Assembly: GCA_024710805.1 (NCBI GenBank)
Contig: JANJUB010000116.1
Coordinates: 1 to 54,816 of the forward strand
Reading direction: 5' to 3'
DNA: 54,816 bases
Source of the DNA: Fimbriimonadaceae bacterium
Lineage (GTDB): Bacteria; Armatimonadota; Fimbriimonadia; Fimbriimonadales; Fimbriimonadaceae
The notes under the pieces are model-generated. The model was given only the letters and a program-made list of their open reading frames with translations, had not been told where the DNA came from and did not search any database. Shown here piece by piece: positions 16,869 through 24,589 of the stretch (the stretch's first letter is position 1; each line of letters starts with the position of its first letter). The position numbers and the translations under genes are program-made.

Positions 16869-19529
16869 TCACGAGCGACCCTTCAACTTCCTTGCCAACG
16901 CCGCAAGTTCTTCAAATCGGCTTGATTCTGCCTGCAGCACCGCGTCGGCGGGAACCGACAGGTTTGCTTCGATCGCGAGCCTAAACCATGCTGCCCAGAC
17001 CCTTGGGTCCCGGCTCTTGACGTCCAATCCCGCCGGGGGATCGGTCTTGGCCGAGGCCATCATGGCCTCAATGCCGGCGACAGCGACAAGCGGATCTTCT
17101 TCGGTCGCGGCGGCAAGGGCAAGACTGCGCTGCGCTGCTGAGGGCGGTGCTTGACGCAACGTCAAGATGCGTACCCATCGACTCGGGTCCTTGGCCGCTA
17201 CGGGCCAAACCCTCGCTCCGATCTTGGTTCCCAGCAGTCGAGCGTTGGCGAGCGCACGCACGCTCTCGCTGAGATCCATTTGGGCGACCGTCTGCAACCG
17301 ACTCAATACCGAGTCTTGTTCCAGGCGAAGGGTTCGCACGACCTCGTAACGCACCCGGGGATCGGTGTCGTTGAGGAAACTCATCAGGATCAGGTCAGCC
17401 TCGGGGAAGCTTTGACGCGAGAGCCCCCTCACCGCGGCGGCACGCCCAGCAGGACTCTTCACATTGAGCAGCAGCGTCATTTCGCCCAAGATCTTCCGGT
17501 CTTCGACTCGAGGCATCGAGTTGGCCGCCATCCCCTTCGTGAAGTCGCCGATACCAAACTGGATCGCGCGGCGCAATCCGTCCGTCGCCACCGATGATCC
17601 GCTCTGAGCGAGCAGTTCGCTCGCCATTTTGGCCGTGCGGGAGTTGAAGTGGCTCGCCAGCGGGACCAGCGGCTCGATGGCGGGAGGGACTTGCTTGCTC
17701 TGAACGAAGAAAGCGAGCGCGTTCTGCTTCACGAAATCGCTCGGGTCTTCAAGCAGCTTGGCAATCACCGCGGCTTGGTCGCGAGAGGCCATGGCGATGA
17801 ACCGCGCTCGGTCCTCCGGCAAGGTGGAGTCGGCCGCCGGCGTGATGGCCTTCGCTGGTGGGGCAATCTCGGTCACCGATGCGGAGGCCGTCTCGCGGAC
17901 TTCAAAGTCGTCCATGAGCAGCGCGGGCGGCGCGGTGCGCGGCATCTGATCGAGAAGTGCACTCGGCGGCACTCGAAGGTAAATCGCCCGGATCGGCCGC
18001 GTGGTGGCTTTGCCGATCTCGATCACGACTCGCTGCCACGCCGGCTCCTCACGCAGTTTCAGCGAGTTGGGGACCCTGCCCAAATCGAGTTCAGCAGGCG
18101 TACCGCCGAACATGCGGAAGGTGACACCCTGCCCATCGCCGGTATCGAGCCAGACATCGAGCGGCCACACGGTAGCGCGCGGCTTCAGCCAGAACTCGAG
18201 GAAGGGCGTCTTGGCGGCATCGACCGCGCCCAGCATGCGAACCCAGCCCGATCGGCGAACCGACAGTTCCCGGATTTCGGCGACGGACCCGCGGTCGGGG
18301 TCGCCTACCGTCTTCACCTCGAACCAACCGCTGACCGGGAGTTTCTCGCCCTGACCAGGACTGAACGACAGACTCTGCGCGTCGCGAATCTGGGGATCGA
18401 GATTCGAGCGACCCGGGGCGACCTCAAGGTCGCGATGCCGATCCTGAAAAACAACATAGGTGCGTCCGGCGAGTTCGACGGTTCCGGAGGCTCGACCGGG
18501 CGAGTGCTTGGCCATCCATTCCGCCAGCGTCGGTGGAACCAGTGATGTATTGACGAGTTGGATAATGCCCGGAACGGCACCTGGGGGCAAGTTCGGCATC
18601 GGGTCCGCCTTCCAGCGAGGAAGTTGCGACCATGGATCGTCGCGAACGGTCTCCCAAGGTTGCGGCTCGGCCCTCAACGGAGGAAGTCGATCTGCAAATC
18701 CCTTGCCCGCTGACGGAGCAAAGAACTCCCCGGGGACCAGCGAGAGATCGGCGATCGGCGCGGGAGCCCCCCAAGCTGGCGCCGGCAGGGGCCAATACAG
18801 GCTGTCGGGCACCATCCAACCCGCTTCGCGCAGGTGATACGGAAGGGTCGCCGCCCAGGCGTTGAACATTGCCCGAGCAACTTGGCCCGGCCGGGCCGCA
18901 TCTGCGTGTCGATAGAAGGCGATCGACGCGAACGGCGTTCCATCGACCTCCCCGAGCACCTCGCGGTCGAGGAAAGCCGGATGCACAACGAGGACGGATC
19001 GGTGGCCATTGGGCAGCAACGGGGTCAGGAGCGACCGAAGCATCTCCGGCCCGACGAGGTCATCATCCCCGCCGAACTGGACATCCTCGTCGAGCGTCCA
19101 GGTCGGAGCGATGCGCACCTTACCCTTGGTCGCAATGCGGACCATGTTCACAAACAGAGCCGTCTCTTGCTCGATCGCGCGCAAGTCGTCGGTGAAGAAG
19201 TCACCCCGGCGCTGCCGCCAAAGGCCGCGAAGCGCGAAGTGATCGGTGCGGTCGATGATGAAGATCTGGGTCGGCCAGACCATTGCCCCCTCGTCGGACA
19301 CCCCCGCGTCGGCGGTGAGTTCCGCCCACGTCGTGCCCTTCATCGAGACGACATGGTTCCCTCGCTCACTCGCAATGAAGTAAGCATCGCCGCTTGTGGC
19401 GGGAGTCTCCAGGGCGGTCCACGTGGGGAGCTTTGGCGTAATGATGCGCTCGCCCAGAGTCACCGGGCGAAGCGCTGGGGTCTGGGCGCTGATCGCGAGG
19501 GCAAAGAGCGTCGTGATCAGCGCGCTCAT
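16869..19529 (-). CDS. Large secreted HEAT-repeat-containing protein of unknown function
   Basis: The 886-aa product has a signal peptide (MSALITTLFALAISAQT). The first half holds mixed alpha/beta sequence (WPTQIFIIDRTDHFALRG; SVLVVHPAFLDREVLG) of no family I recognise. The middle looks like a carbohydrate-binding beta-sandwich (LEFWLKPRATVWPLDVWLD). The last 300 residues contain HEAT-type helical repeats (LILMSFLNDTDPRVRYEVVR; SVRALANARLLG). The ATG follows the mtnP stop directly (TAG-ATG), so it is in that operon. The role is unknown; periplasmic scaffolding is a guess. Confidence 0.85.
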   Translation of the reverse strand: MSALITTLFALAISAQTPALRPVTLGERIITPKLPTWTALETPATSGDAYFIASERGNHVVSMKGTTWAELTADAGVSDEGAMVWPTQIFIIDRTDHFALRGLWRQRRGDFFTDDLRAIEQETALFVNMVRIATKGKVRIAPTWTLDEDVQFGGDDDLVGPEMLRSLLTPLLPNGHRSVLVVHPAFLDREVLGEVDGTPFASIAFYRHADAARPGQVARAMFNAWAATLPYHLREAGWMVPDSLYWPLPAPAWGAPAPIADLSLVPGEFFAPSAGKGFADRLPPLRAEPQPWETVRDDPWSQLPRWKADPMPNLPPGAVPGIIQLVNTSLVPPTLAEWMAKHSPGRASGTVELAGRTYVVFQDRHRDLEVAPGRSNLDPQIRDAQSLSFSPGQGEKLPVSGWFEVKTVGDPDRGSVAEIRELSVRRSGWVRMLGAVDAAKTPFLEFWLKPRATVWPLDVWLDTGDGQGVTFRMFGGTPAELDLGRVPNSLKLREEPAWQRVVIEIGKATTRPIRAIYLRVPPSALLDQMPRTAPPALLMDDFEVRETASASVTEIAPPAKAITPAADSTLPEDRARFIAMASRDQAAVIAKLLEDPSDFVKQNALAFFVQSKQVPPAIEPLVPLASHFNSRTAKMASELLAQSGSSVATDGLRRAIQFGIGDFTKGMAANSMPRVEDRKILGEMTLLLNVKSPAGRAAAVRGLSRQSFPEADLILMSFLNDTDPRVRYEVVRTLRLEQDSVLSRLQTVAQMDLSESVRALANARLLGTKIGARVWPVAAKDPSRWVRILTLRQAPPSAAQRSLALAAATEEDPLVAVAGIEAMMASAKTDPPAGLDVKSRDPRVWAAWFRLAIEANLSVPADAVLQAESSRFEELAALARKLKGRS

Positions 19530-20375
19530 CTAATCGAAGACCTCGAAAAGCCGGATGTCATCCGGGCTTTGGGCATGGCCGTCGCCGCGGCTGAACTCCA
19601 GCCCTTGGCGTGCGCCGAGGGTCGAAAGATCGGCGGGCATCTTGCCAATCAGGTCGAGCACCACCGACTTGATGCGCTCCGCGTTCTTGGTGAACACTTC
19701 AAGCACGTCGTGGGCATTGACCGCTTCGGTTCCGGTGAACACGCCGCTGTCGTAGTCGGTGATCAGCGAGATGTTGACCACCGCCATACCGAGTTCACGG
19801 CAGAGATACGCTTCCGGGTACTGGGTCATGTTGATGACTTCCCAGCCGGCATCGTGGAACCACTTGCTCTCGCTCTTGGTGCTGAACCGTGGACCTTGGA
19901 TTACGACCACCGTTCCACCGTCGTGGCACTCGATGCCGTGCTGGCGGATCGACTCCACCGCCAGATTGCGGAGCACCGGGCTATAGGTTTCCGCGGGCGA
20001 GATGTGGGTGACGATGGGGCCGTCAAAGAACGTGTCGGCGCGGCCGTTGGTGCGATCCACGAATTGGTCGCACACCACGAAGTCTCCGGGCTTGACGTGC
20101 GGTTGCAGCGACCCCGCCGCGCAAGGGCTGATGATCGCCTGGACACCGAGTGAGCGCATCGCCCACACGTTGGCGCGGAAGTTGATCTTGTGCGGCGGAA
20201 GCGTGTGGTTCCGTCCGTGGCGGGGCAGAAAGGCGACGTTACGGCCGTTGACGGTTGCCAACATCAGGCTGTCGCTGGGAGGGCCATAAGGCGTATCCAC
20301 CTTGACTTCCCGAACATCGCTCAAGAGGCTGTAGAAGCCCGAACCACCAAACACGCCAATTTCCGCTTTACTCAT
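19530..20375 (-). CDS. mtnP: S-methyl-5'-thioadenosine phosphorylase
   Basis: The 281-aa product is the usual length for MTAP, which cleaves methylthioadenosine with phosphate to adenine and methylthioribose-1-phosphate (methionine salvage, cytoplasm). It shows GVFGGSGFYSLL at the N-terminus, FLPRHGRNHTLPPHKINFRA (phosphate/purine site), and INMTQYPEAYLCRELGM, where the NMT-x-x-PEA block separates MTAP from inosine/guanosine phosphorylases. LITDYDSG supplies the base-binding Asp pair. A GAGGAAA ribosome site lies 8 nt before the ATG. A BtuF-like gene precedes it by 16 bp. Confidence 0.96.
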   Translation of the reverse strand: MSKAEIGVFGGSGFYSLLSDVREVKVDTPYGPPSDSLMLATVNGRNVAFLPRHGRNHTLPPHKINFRANVWAMRSLGVQAIISPCAAGSLQPHVKPGDFVVCDQFVDRTNGRADTFFDGPIVTHISPAETYSPVLRNLAVESIRQHGIECHDGGTVVVIQGPRFSTKSESKWFHDAGWEVINMTQYPEAYLCRELGMAVVNISLITDYDSGVFTGTEAVNAHDVLEVFTKNAERIKSVVLDLIGKMPADLSTLGARQGLEFSRGDGHAQSPDDIRLFEVFD

Positions 20376-20391
20376 CCAGATTTCCTCGTTT

Positions 20392-21246
20392 CTAACGCTT
20401 GAAGTTTTGTACGAGTTCGCTGACTCGCTTGATGAACCGCTCGACGAACGCGCCCCTGCGCAGCGCCACCGAGGGGTTGGTTCCGTAGACCGTTTTCCGC
20501 TTGACCGCCGACATGTTCTTGAAGCGAGGGTCGTTCAAGAAACCGTCCGGCGCTCCAGCGACAATGATGATGTCGGGGTCCATCGCCATAAAGGATTCGG
20601 CGTTCATCGGCATGAACATCCGCCCCGATGGGCCGAGCGGCTTGCCACCACCCGAACGGATGACATCGGCAATGAAGCTCTCGGTGCCGCTGATCATGTG
20701 CTCGGCCCCATTGCTGGTCATCAGCATCGCGACCGAGACCGGGGGAGTCGGCGCGGATGCCAGCGCGGTGGACCGCTCGCGGATGATCTTGTCCACGTAA
20801 TCTGAGCCAAGCGTCTCAGCAGCCGTGAACTTCGAGAACTCATAGATCATGTTGATGAACTCGTCGACGGTGTCGCCTTGGCCCAACGGGAAGGTATCGA
20901 TTCCCAGTTCCTTGAACTTGTCGATATCGGACTGTTGGAACAAGTCAGGATCGTAGACAACACAATCCGGCTTCAGGGCGACGATCTTCTCGTAGTCGGG
21001 CTTGAGGCCCTTCATCACCACCGGAGCGTCCTTGACATGGCCGGGCTGATCGCAGCTCTCAGACCGACCGAGGAACTCCCGCAAGAAGATCACGCCGGCG
21101 ATCTCGGTCGAACCTGGCGACAAGCTGACCACCCTCTTGTACACCTTAGGAGCAGGTTGGCCGCCAATCCCGGTTTCAGGCTTGGCGCAACCCACCAAGA
21201 GACTCAGCGCAGCGAGTCCGGTGAGCACAAGGGAGACAAGTCGCAT
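20392..21246 (-). CDS. BtuF-like ABC transporter substrate-binding lipoprotein
   Basis: This 284-aa lipoprotein begins MRLVSLVLTGLAALSLLVGC, with the Cys as lipidation site. The mature part has the helical-backbone class III binding-protein pattern: RVVSLSPGSTEIAGVI, VALKPDCVVYD, a long linker helix, and DPDIIIVAGAP. Such proteins bind cobalamin, haem or ferric chelates and deliver them to an ABC permease, but no permease or ATPase gene is nearby. A GTG at 21291 could extend it by 15 residues (MTGSKAPRPRAKIIP). I prefer the ATG because it gives a standard lipoprotein signal, although no ribosome site is visible. Confidence 0.85.
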   Translation of the reverse strand: MRLVSLVLTGLAALSLLVGCAKPETGIGGQPAPKVYKRVVSLSPGSTEIAGVIFLREFLGRSESCDQPGHVKDAPVVMKGLKPDYEKIVALKPDCVVYDPDLFQQSDIDKFKELGIDTFPLGQGDTVDEFINMIYEFSKFTAAETLGSDYVDKIIRERSTALASAPTPPVSVAMLMTSNGAEHMISGTESFIADVIRSGGGKPLGPSGRMFMPMNAESFMAMDPDIIIVAGAPDGFLNDPRFKNMSAVKRKTVYGTNPSVALRRGAFVERFIKRVSELVQNFKR

Positions 21247-21304
21247 AGGAATGATTTTGGCGCGGGGCCGAGGTGCTTTGCTTCCGGTCACGTTCGGAAG
21301 AACC

Positions 21305-22489
21305 TCACGCGGCCTCTGCGAGTTCCCTCAAACCCGTGTCGACGAGGTCGAGTGCCAGATCGACATGCTGAGCCTCAATGATGAGCGGGGGGACGAACCG
21401 TAGGGTGTTATCGTCGGTCGCGTTCAGGATGATGCCCTTGCTCATGCCCCAGCGCACCAGGTCGCGAGCGATCGGGCGATCGAGGACGGCACCCCTCATG
21501 AGACCCTCGCCCCGAACTTCGACAATCGGTCCGCCGATCCGTCGAAGTCCGTCGGCGAGTTGCTGGCCGCGAGCGCGGGCATTCTCCATGAGCCCTTCCC
21601 GCTCGATGGTCTCGAGCACGGTCAGGGCCACCGAGCACACGAAAGGGTTCCCGCCGTACGTGCTGCCATGATCGCCGGGCTCGAGGACGTGGCTCGCCTC
21701 ACCATAAGTTAAGCATGCTCCGATCGGCACCCCTGAACCCAGACCTTTCGCCAGGGCAACGAGGTCGGGCTGGATGCCGAACCGCTGAATGGCCAACCAA
21801 TGGCCGGTGCGGCCCACACCGGTCTGCACTTCGTCAACAATCATGAGCGCACCGACTTCCTTCGTCTTGGCGCGAACGGCGCGAAGGAAGCCCTCGGTCA
21901 AGGTCGCCAGCCCCCCCTCGCCTTGGATGGGCTCGACGATGACCGCCGCCGTACGCTCAGACACCGCGGCCCCCAGCGCGGCCTCGTCATTCGCCGGCAC
22001 CTTGATGAAGCCTGGAACAAGCGGTCGAAACTGGTCTTGGTACTTCGGCTGCATGGTCGCGCTGAGGGCGCCCAGGGTTCTTCCGTGAAAGCTGCGCTCT
22101 AGACACACGATTTCCGTGCGGTCGGGCTGTCCGCGCTTCTTTGCGATCTTAAGGGCTGCTTCGATCGCGGTGGCTCCGCAGTTGGCGAAGAACGACCGGT
22201 CGCAGCCCATGACCTCGTGAAGCTTGCCAGCCAGTTGAGCCTGAGGAGCGGTCAACAAGATGTTCGACGTGTGCAGCAGCGTTCGTGCCTGCCGCTCGAT
22301 AGTCTCGATCATCGCCGGGTGAGCATGGCCGAGTTGATCCACCGCAATGCCGGCCAGCAGGTCGAGATAGCGATTTCCGTCGCAGTCGAACATCCATACG
22401 CCCTCGCCGCGAACGAAAAGCGGGGCTTGTCGCCGGTAGGTGCCAAGCACGTAGTTGGCGTCTAAACTTCGGATGAGAGCGGCATCCAC
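21305..22489 (-). CDS. argD: Acetylornithine/succinylornithine-type aminotransferase
   Basis: The 394-aa class III PLP aminotransferase has the hallmarks FFANCGATAIEAALKIA, ERSFHGRTLGALSAT, IVEPIQGEGG, the DEVQTGVGRTG block and the PLP lysine in ALAKGLGSGVP. The length and the NSGA/NCGA-type loop fit ArgD (arginine biosynthesis), though related ornithine or GABA aminotransferases cannot be excluded. It starts with GTG at 22489. CACAAT lies 7 nt upstream and no ribosome site is seen. No other arg gene is in the window. The next gene, BtuF-like, is 58 bp downstream. Confidence 0.88.
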   Translation of the reverse strand: MDAALIRSLDANYVLGTYRRQAPLFVRGEGVWMFDCDGNRYLDLLAGIAVDQLGHAHPAMIETIERQARTLLHTSNILLTAPQAQLAGKLHEVMGCDRSFFANCGATAIEAALKIAKKRGQPDRTEIVCLERSFHGRTLGALSATMQPKYQDQFRPLVPGFIKVPANDEAALGAAVSERTAAVIVEPIQGEGGLATLTEGFLRAVRAKTKEVGALMIVDEVQTGVGRTGHWLAIQRFGIQPDLVALAKGLGSGVPIGACLTYGEASHVLEPGDHGSTYGGNPFVCSVALTVLETIEREGLMENARARGQQLADGLRRIGGPIVEVRGEGLMRGAVLDRPIARDLVRWGMSKGIILNATDDNTLRFVPPLIIEAQHVDLALDLVDTGLRELAEAA

Positions 22490-22496
22490 GAGTTAG

Positions 22497-22502
22497 ATTG
22501 TG
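22497..22502 (-). promoter_or_regulatory. -10-like box for leaderless argD
   Basis: CACAAT on the minus strand, 7 nt before the GTG at 22489, in the divergent region shared with the small lipoprotein gene. Confidence 0.35.
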
Positions 22503-22579
22503 AGTGACCTGCACACATTTTTGCCGCACCTCTGCAACCCAACGGCCTGGTCTTGCGTCTCAAGGGTAAGCCGGCGGGG

Positions 22580-22608
22580 TTGCAATACGCACTGCGACCG
22601 GGTATAAA
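22580..22608 (+). promoter_or_regulatory. Sigma-70-type promoter of the 41-aa lipoprotein gene
   Basis: TTGCAA (22580-22585), a 17-nt spacer and TATAAA (22603-22608). This is the best-matched two-box promoter in the window. The leader that follows contains a small hairpin (GCGGAT-TT-ATCCGC, 22617-22630) before the ribosome site. Confidence 0.65.
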
Positions 22609-22656
22609 AGGCGGATGCGGATTTATCCGCGTTCAACAGTTAGGAGGTGTGAACAT

Positions 22657-22782
22657 ATGAAGAAGGTTTTCGCGATTCTGCTCGCTTTGACGGCAGTTAG
22701 CGTCGTTATGTCTGGTTGCGGTGGCGGTGAGAAGGCCGAAGGCGGCGATACCACTGCTGCTCCGAAGACCGAAGGCGAGTAA
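22657..22782 (+). CDS. Small lipoprotein (41 aa)
   Basis: An ATG at 22657 preceded by AGGAGG (22642-22647) opens a 41-codon frame: MKKVFAILLALTAVSVVMSGC, then GGGEKAEGG and an acidic/threonine tail ending KTEGE. The lipobox (VMSGC) and the short unstructured mature part (21 residues) indicate a tiny membrane-anchored lipoprotein similar in style to entericidin or Lpp-like peptides. It has its own promoter and terminator, so it is monocistronic and probably highly expressed. Its function is unknown. Confidence 0.85.
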   Translation: MKKVFAILLALTAVSVVMSGCGGGEKAEGGDTTAAPKTEGE

Positions 22783-22799
22783 GTTCGCTTGAGACAACG

Positions 22800-22835
22800 G
22801 GAAGTCCAAGGCTTGCCTTGGACTTCCTTTTTTTT
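22800..22835 (+). terminator. Rho-independent terminator after the small lipoprotein gene
   Basis: A perfect 12-bp stem GGAAGTCCAAGG / CCTTGGACTTCC with a CTTG loop, followed by eight T (22828-22835). It lies just before the stop of the convergent crtB. Confidence 0.95.
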
Positions 22836-22839
22836 ATGC

Positions 22840-23724
22840 TTACTTTCGGGACATCAGCACGCCAACCGCGGCGGTGAGCTTCTCGGTCGAGGTCGTCCGG
22901 GCGCGGCGGTGGAAGACATCATAGCCCGAGGCTTCGATGCGGTTGAGAATGCGGCTGTAGAGCACCCTTGATAACCGAACTGGGCGTTGCATCGCTCGCG
23001 GCAACTCAGGAATCGACCGGTCAGCCACCTCGTACAGTTTCCTGGCCCGCCGAATCTCGAAGTCCATCAGCTCGATAAACTCGGACGACTTCCGGCGGTT
23101 GATGAGGTCCTCCACCGTAACGCCAAACCGGTCCATGTCCTCAAGCGGCAGATAAACGCGTCCGCGACCCAAGTCCTCGCCGACGTCGCGAAGGAAGTTG
23201 GTCAGCTGCATGGCCTCGCCCAGCGCCATGGCGCCCTCCGTGATGGCTGCGGTTCGTTGGACGCCCATAATGTCGCACAGCATGAGGCCAACCGCGCTGG
23301 CGCTGCCCCGCATGTATCTCTCCAAGTCGGCATAGGTGCGATACCGAGTGACCGTCAGGTCGCTCTCCATCGCATCGAGAAAGAGCAAGGGTTCGGAAGG
23401 GGTCATGCCGCACTCGCGGGCCACGTCGAGGAAGGCGCGAAGAACGGGTTCGTTGGGGCGCTGGCCGCGGAAGCCCTCGATCGTCTCGCGGCGGTAGGCC
23501 GCCAACTTCTCAGCCGCATTTGCCCGAAGCGGCGAGGCGTGGTCGACCCACTCGTCGGGGACCCTTACAAAGCCGTACAACGCGTGGACCCGCGGGCGAA
23601 ACGCCCTCGGAAACAACTGGGTGGAGAAATAGTACGTCGTGCCAAAGCGACGGTGCAACGCCCGGCACGCTTCCCAATCCTCCGCGGTTGCCCACGGCTC
23701 TATCGCTTTCGTCGATGACCCCAT
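22840..23724 (-). CDS. crtB: Phytoene/squalene synthase family protein
   Basis: This 294-aa trans-isoprenyl synthase has both aspartate-rich sites: DEWVD (first DxxxD, within YGFVRVPDEWVDHAS) and LTNFLRDVGEDLGRGRVYLP (second, N-x-x-R-D-x-x-E-D). It should condense two GGPP (phytoene) or two FPP (squalene-type) molecules. The RVYLPLEDM block is typical of CrtB. No other carotenoid gene is in the window, so the product is uncertain. The ATG at 23724 has a GGGAAGG ribosome site. A 140-bp gap separates it from the divergent DUF3817 gene. Confidence 0.93.
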   Translation of the reverse strand: MGSSTKAIEPWATAEDWEACRALHRRFGTTYYFSTQLFPRAFRPRVHALYGFVRVPDEWVDHASPLRANAAEKLAAYRRETIEGFRGQRPNEPVLRAFLDVARECGMTPSEPLLFLDAMESDLTVTRYRTYADLERYMRGSASAVGLMLCDIMGVQRTAAITEGAMALGEAMQLTNFLRDVGEDLGRGRVYLPLEDMDRFGVTVEDLINRRKSSEFIELMDFEIRRARKLYEVADRSIPELPRAMQRPVRLSRVLYSRILNRIEASGYDVFHRRARTTSTEKLTAAVGVLMSRK

Positions 23725-23864
23725 CCTTCCCTGCTGATACTCAAGAATACGACGGTTGCCAGCCTGCGTCCGCCGCCGAACTCATGTTTGCCGAAGATGA
23801 CGAGCAAAACCCTTGCACCTCAGCCAGCTTCTACGCACCGCACTCCATCATAATCATCTACTGA

Positions 23865-24161
23865 ATGAAGTGGGATTCGCCGCTCGAGCGGCTCCGATCA
23901 GTCGGCTATTTGGAAGGGACATCATTTCTGCTGCTTTTGGGCATCGCAATGCCGCTGAAGTATCTGGCCGGGCAGCCGCTTGCCGTGACGGTCATCGGCA
24001 CCGCCCACGGATTCCTGTGGATTCTCTACCTGCTCGTCCTCGCGATCGCATGGCGGCACTATGGCTGGACGTTCGGCCGGGTTGTGATGGGCGGGATCGC
24101 CTCAGTCATGCCGTTCGGCCCTTTCGTGTTCGATCGCTCGCTCCGCAACGAGGATAGCTAA
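23865..24161 (+). CDS. DUF3817 small membrane protein
   Basis: The 98-aa product opens with LERLRSVGYLEGTSFLLLL and has three hydrophobic segments (about residues 15-33, 42-62, 70-88) and a TAHGFLWILY motif. This is the pattern of the DUF3817 integral membrane family, of unknown function. A CATAAT box lies 10 nt upstream of the ATG. It converges with, and overlaps by 4 bp, the thioesterase gene on the other strand. Confidence 0.88.
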   Translation: MKWDSPLERLRSVGYLEGTSFLLLLGIAMPLKYLAGQPLAVTVIGTAHGFLWILYLLVLAIAWRHYGWTFGRVVMGGIASVMPFGPFVFDRSLRNEDS

Positions 24162-24586
24162 GCCGTCACGGTCTCGAAAGCGTCGGGGTCGCGTTCGAGC
24201 ATCTCGCGAACCTCGGGCGGAATGGAGATCGCCTTGCGCTCGGAGCCCATCAGCACATGCCAGGTGTACCCCTCGGTCAGAAGACGTCCGTCGCCATCGA
24301 CGATTTGGTAGTCAAATCGCATGGCCGCGCGCTTGATCTCTGGCATCGAGACCTTGACGGTGATCAGATCGTCGTACCGAATCTCGCCCTTGTACCGGGC
24401 GTGAACCTCGACGACGGGCAACAGATAGCCCATGCCCTCGAGCTGCCGGTACGTGAATCCCCGATCGCGACACCACGCTCCGCGAGCCTGCTCGAACCAA
24501 TACAAGTAGTTCGCGTAGTAGGCATGGCCCATCTGGTCGGTCTCGCCGTAGCGCACCCGAATGGACTCCAGAGTGACCGTACGCAC
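24158..24586 (-). CDS. YbgC/FadM-like acyl-CoA thioesterase
   Basis: This 142-aa hotdog-fold protein (4HBT) has the family signature RVRYGETDQMGHAYYANYLYWFEQARGAW, including the catalytic Asp in ETDQMGHAYYANY and the active-site Tyr/Glu. It hydrolyses acyl-CoA thioesters in the cytoplasm; the natural substrate is unknown. It lies 3 bp downstream of the histidine-kinase gene and is co-transcribed with it, and its 3' end overlaps the DUF3817 gene. Confidence 0.93.
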   Translation of the reverse strand: MRTVTLESIRVRYGETDQMGHAYYANYLYWFEQARGAWCRDRGFTYRQLEGMGYLLPVVEVHARYKGEIRYDDLITVKVSMPEIKRAAMRFDYQIVDGDGRLLTEGYTWHVLMGSERKAISIPPEVREMLERDPDAFETVTA

Positions 24587-24589
24587 GGG

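Noticed and set aside
18834-20153. 439-codon plus-strand frame opposite mtnP and the 886-aa gene
   Set aside because: It has no recognisable motif and is a GC-rich antisense shadow of two well-supported genes.
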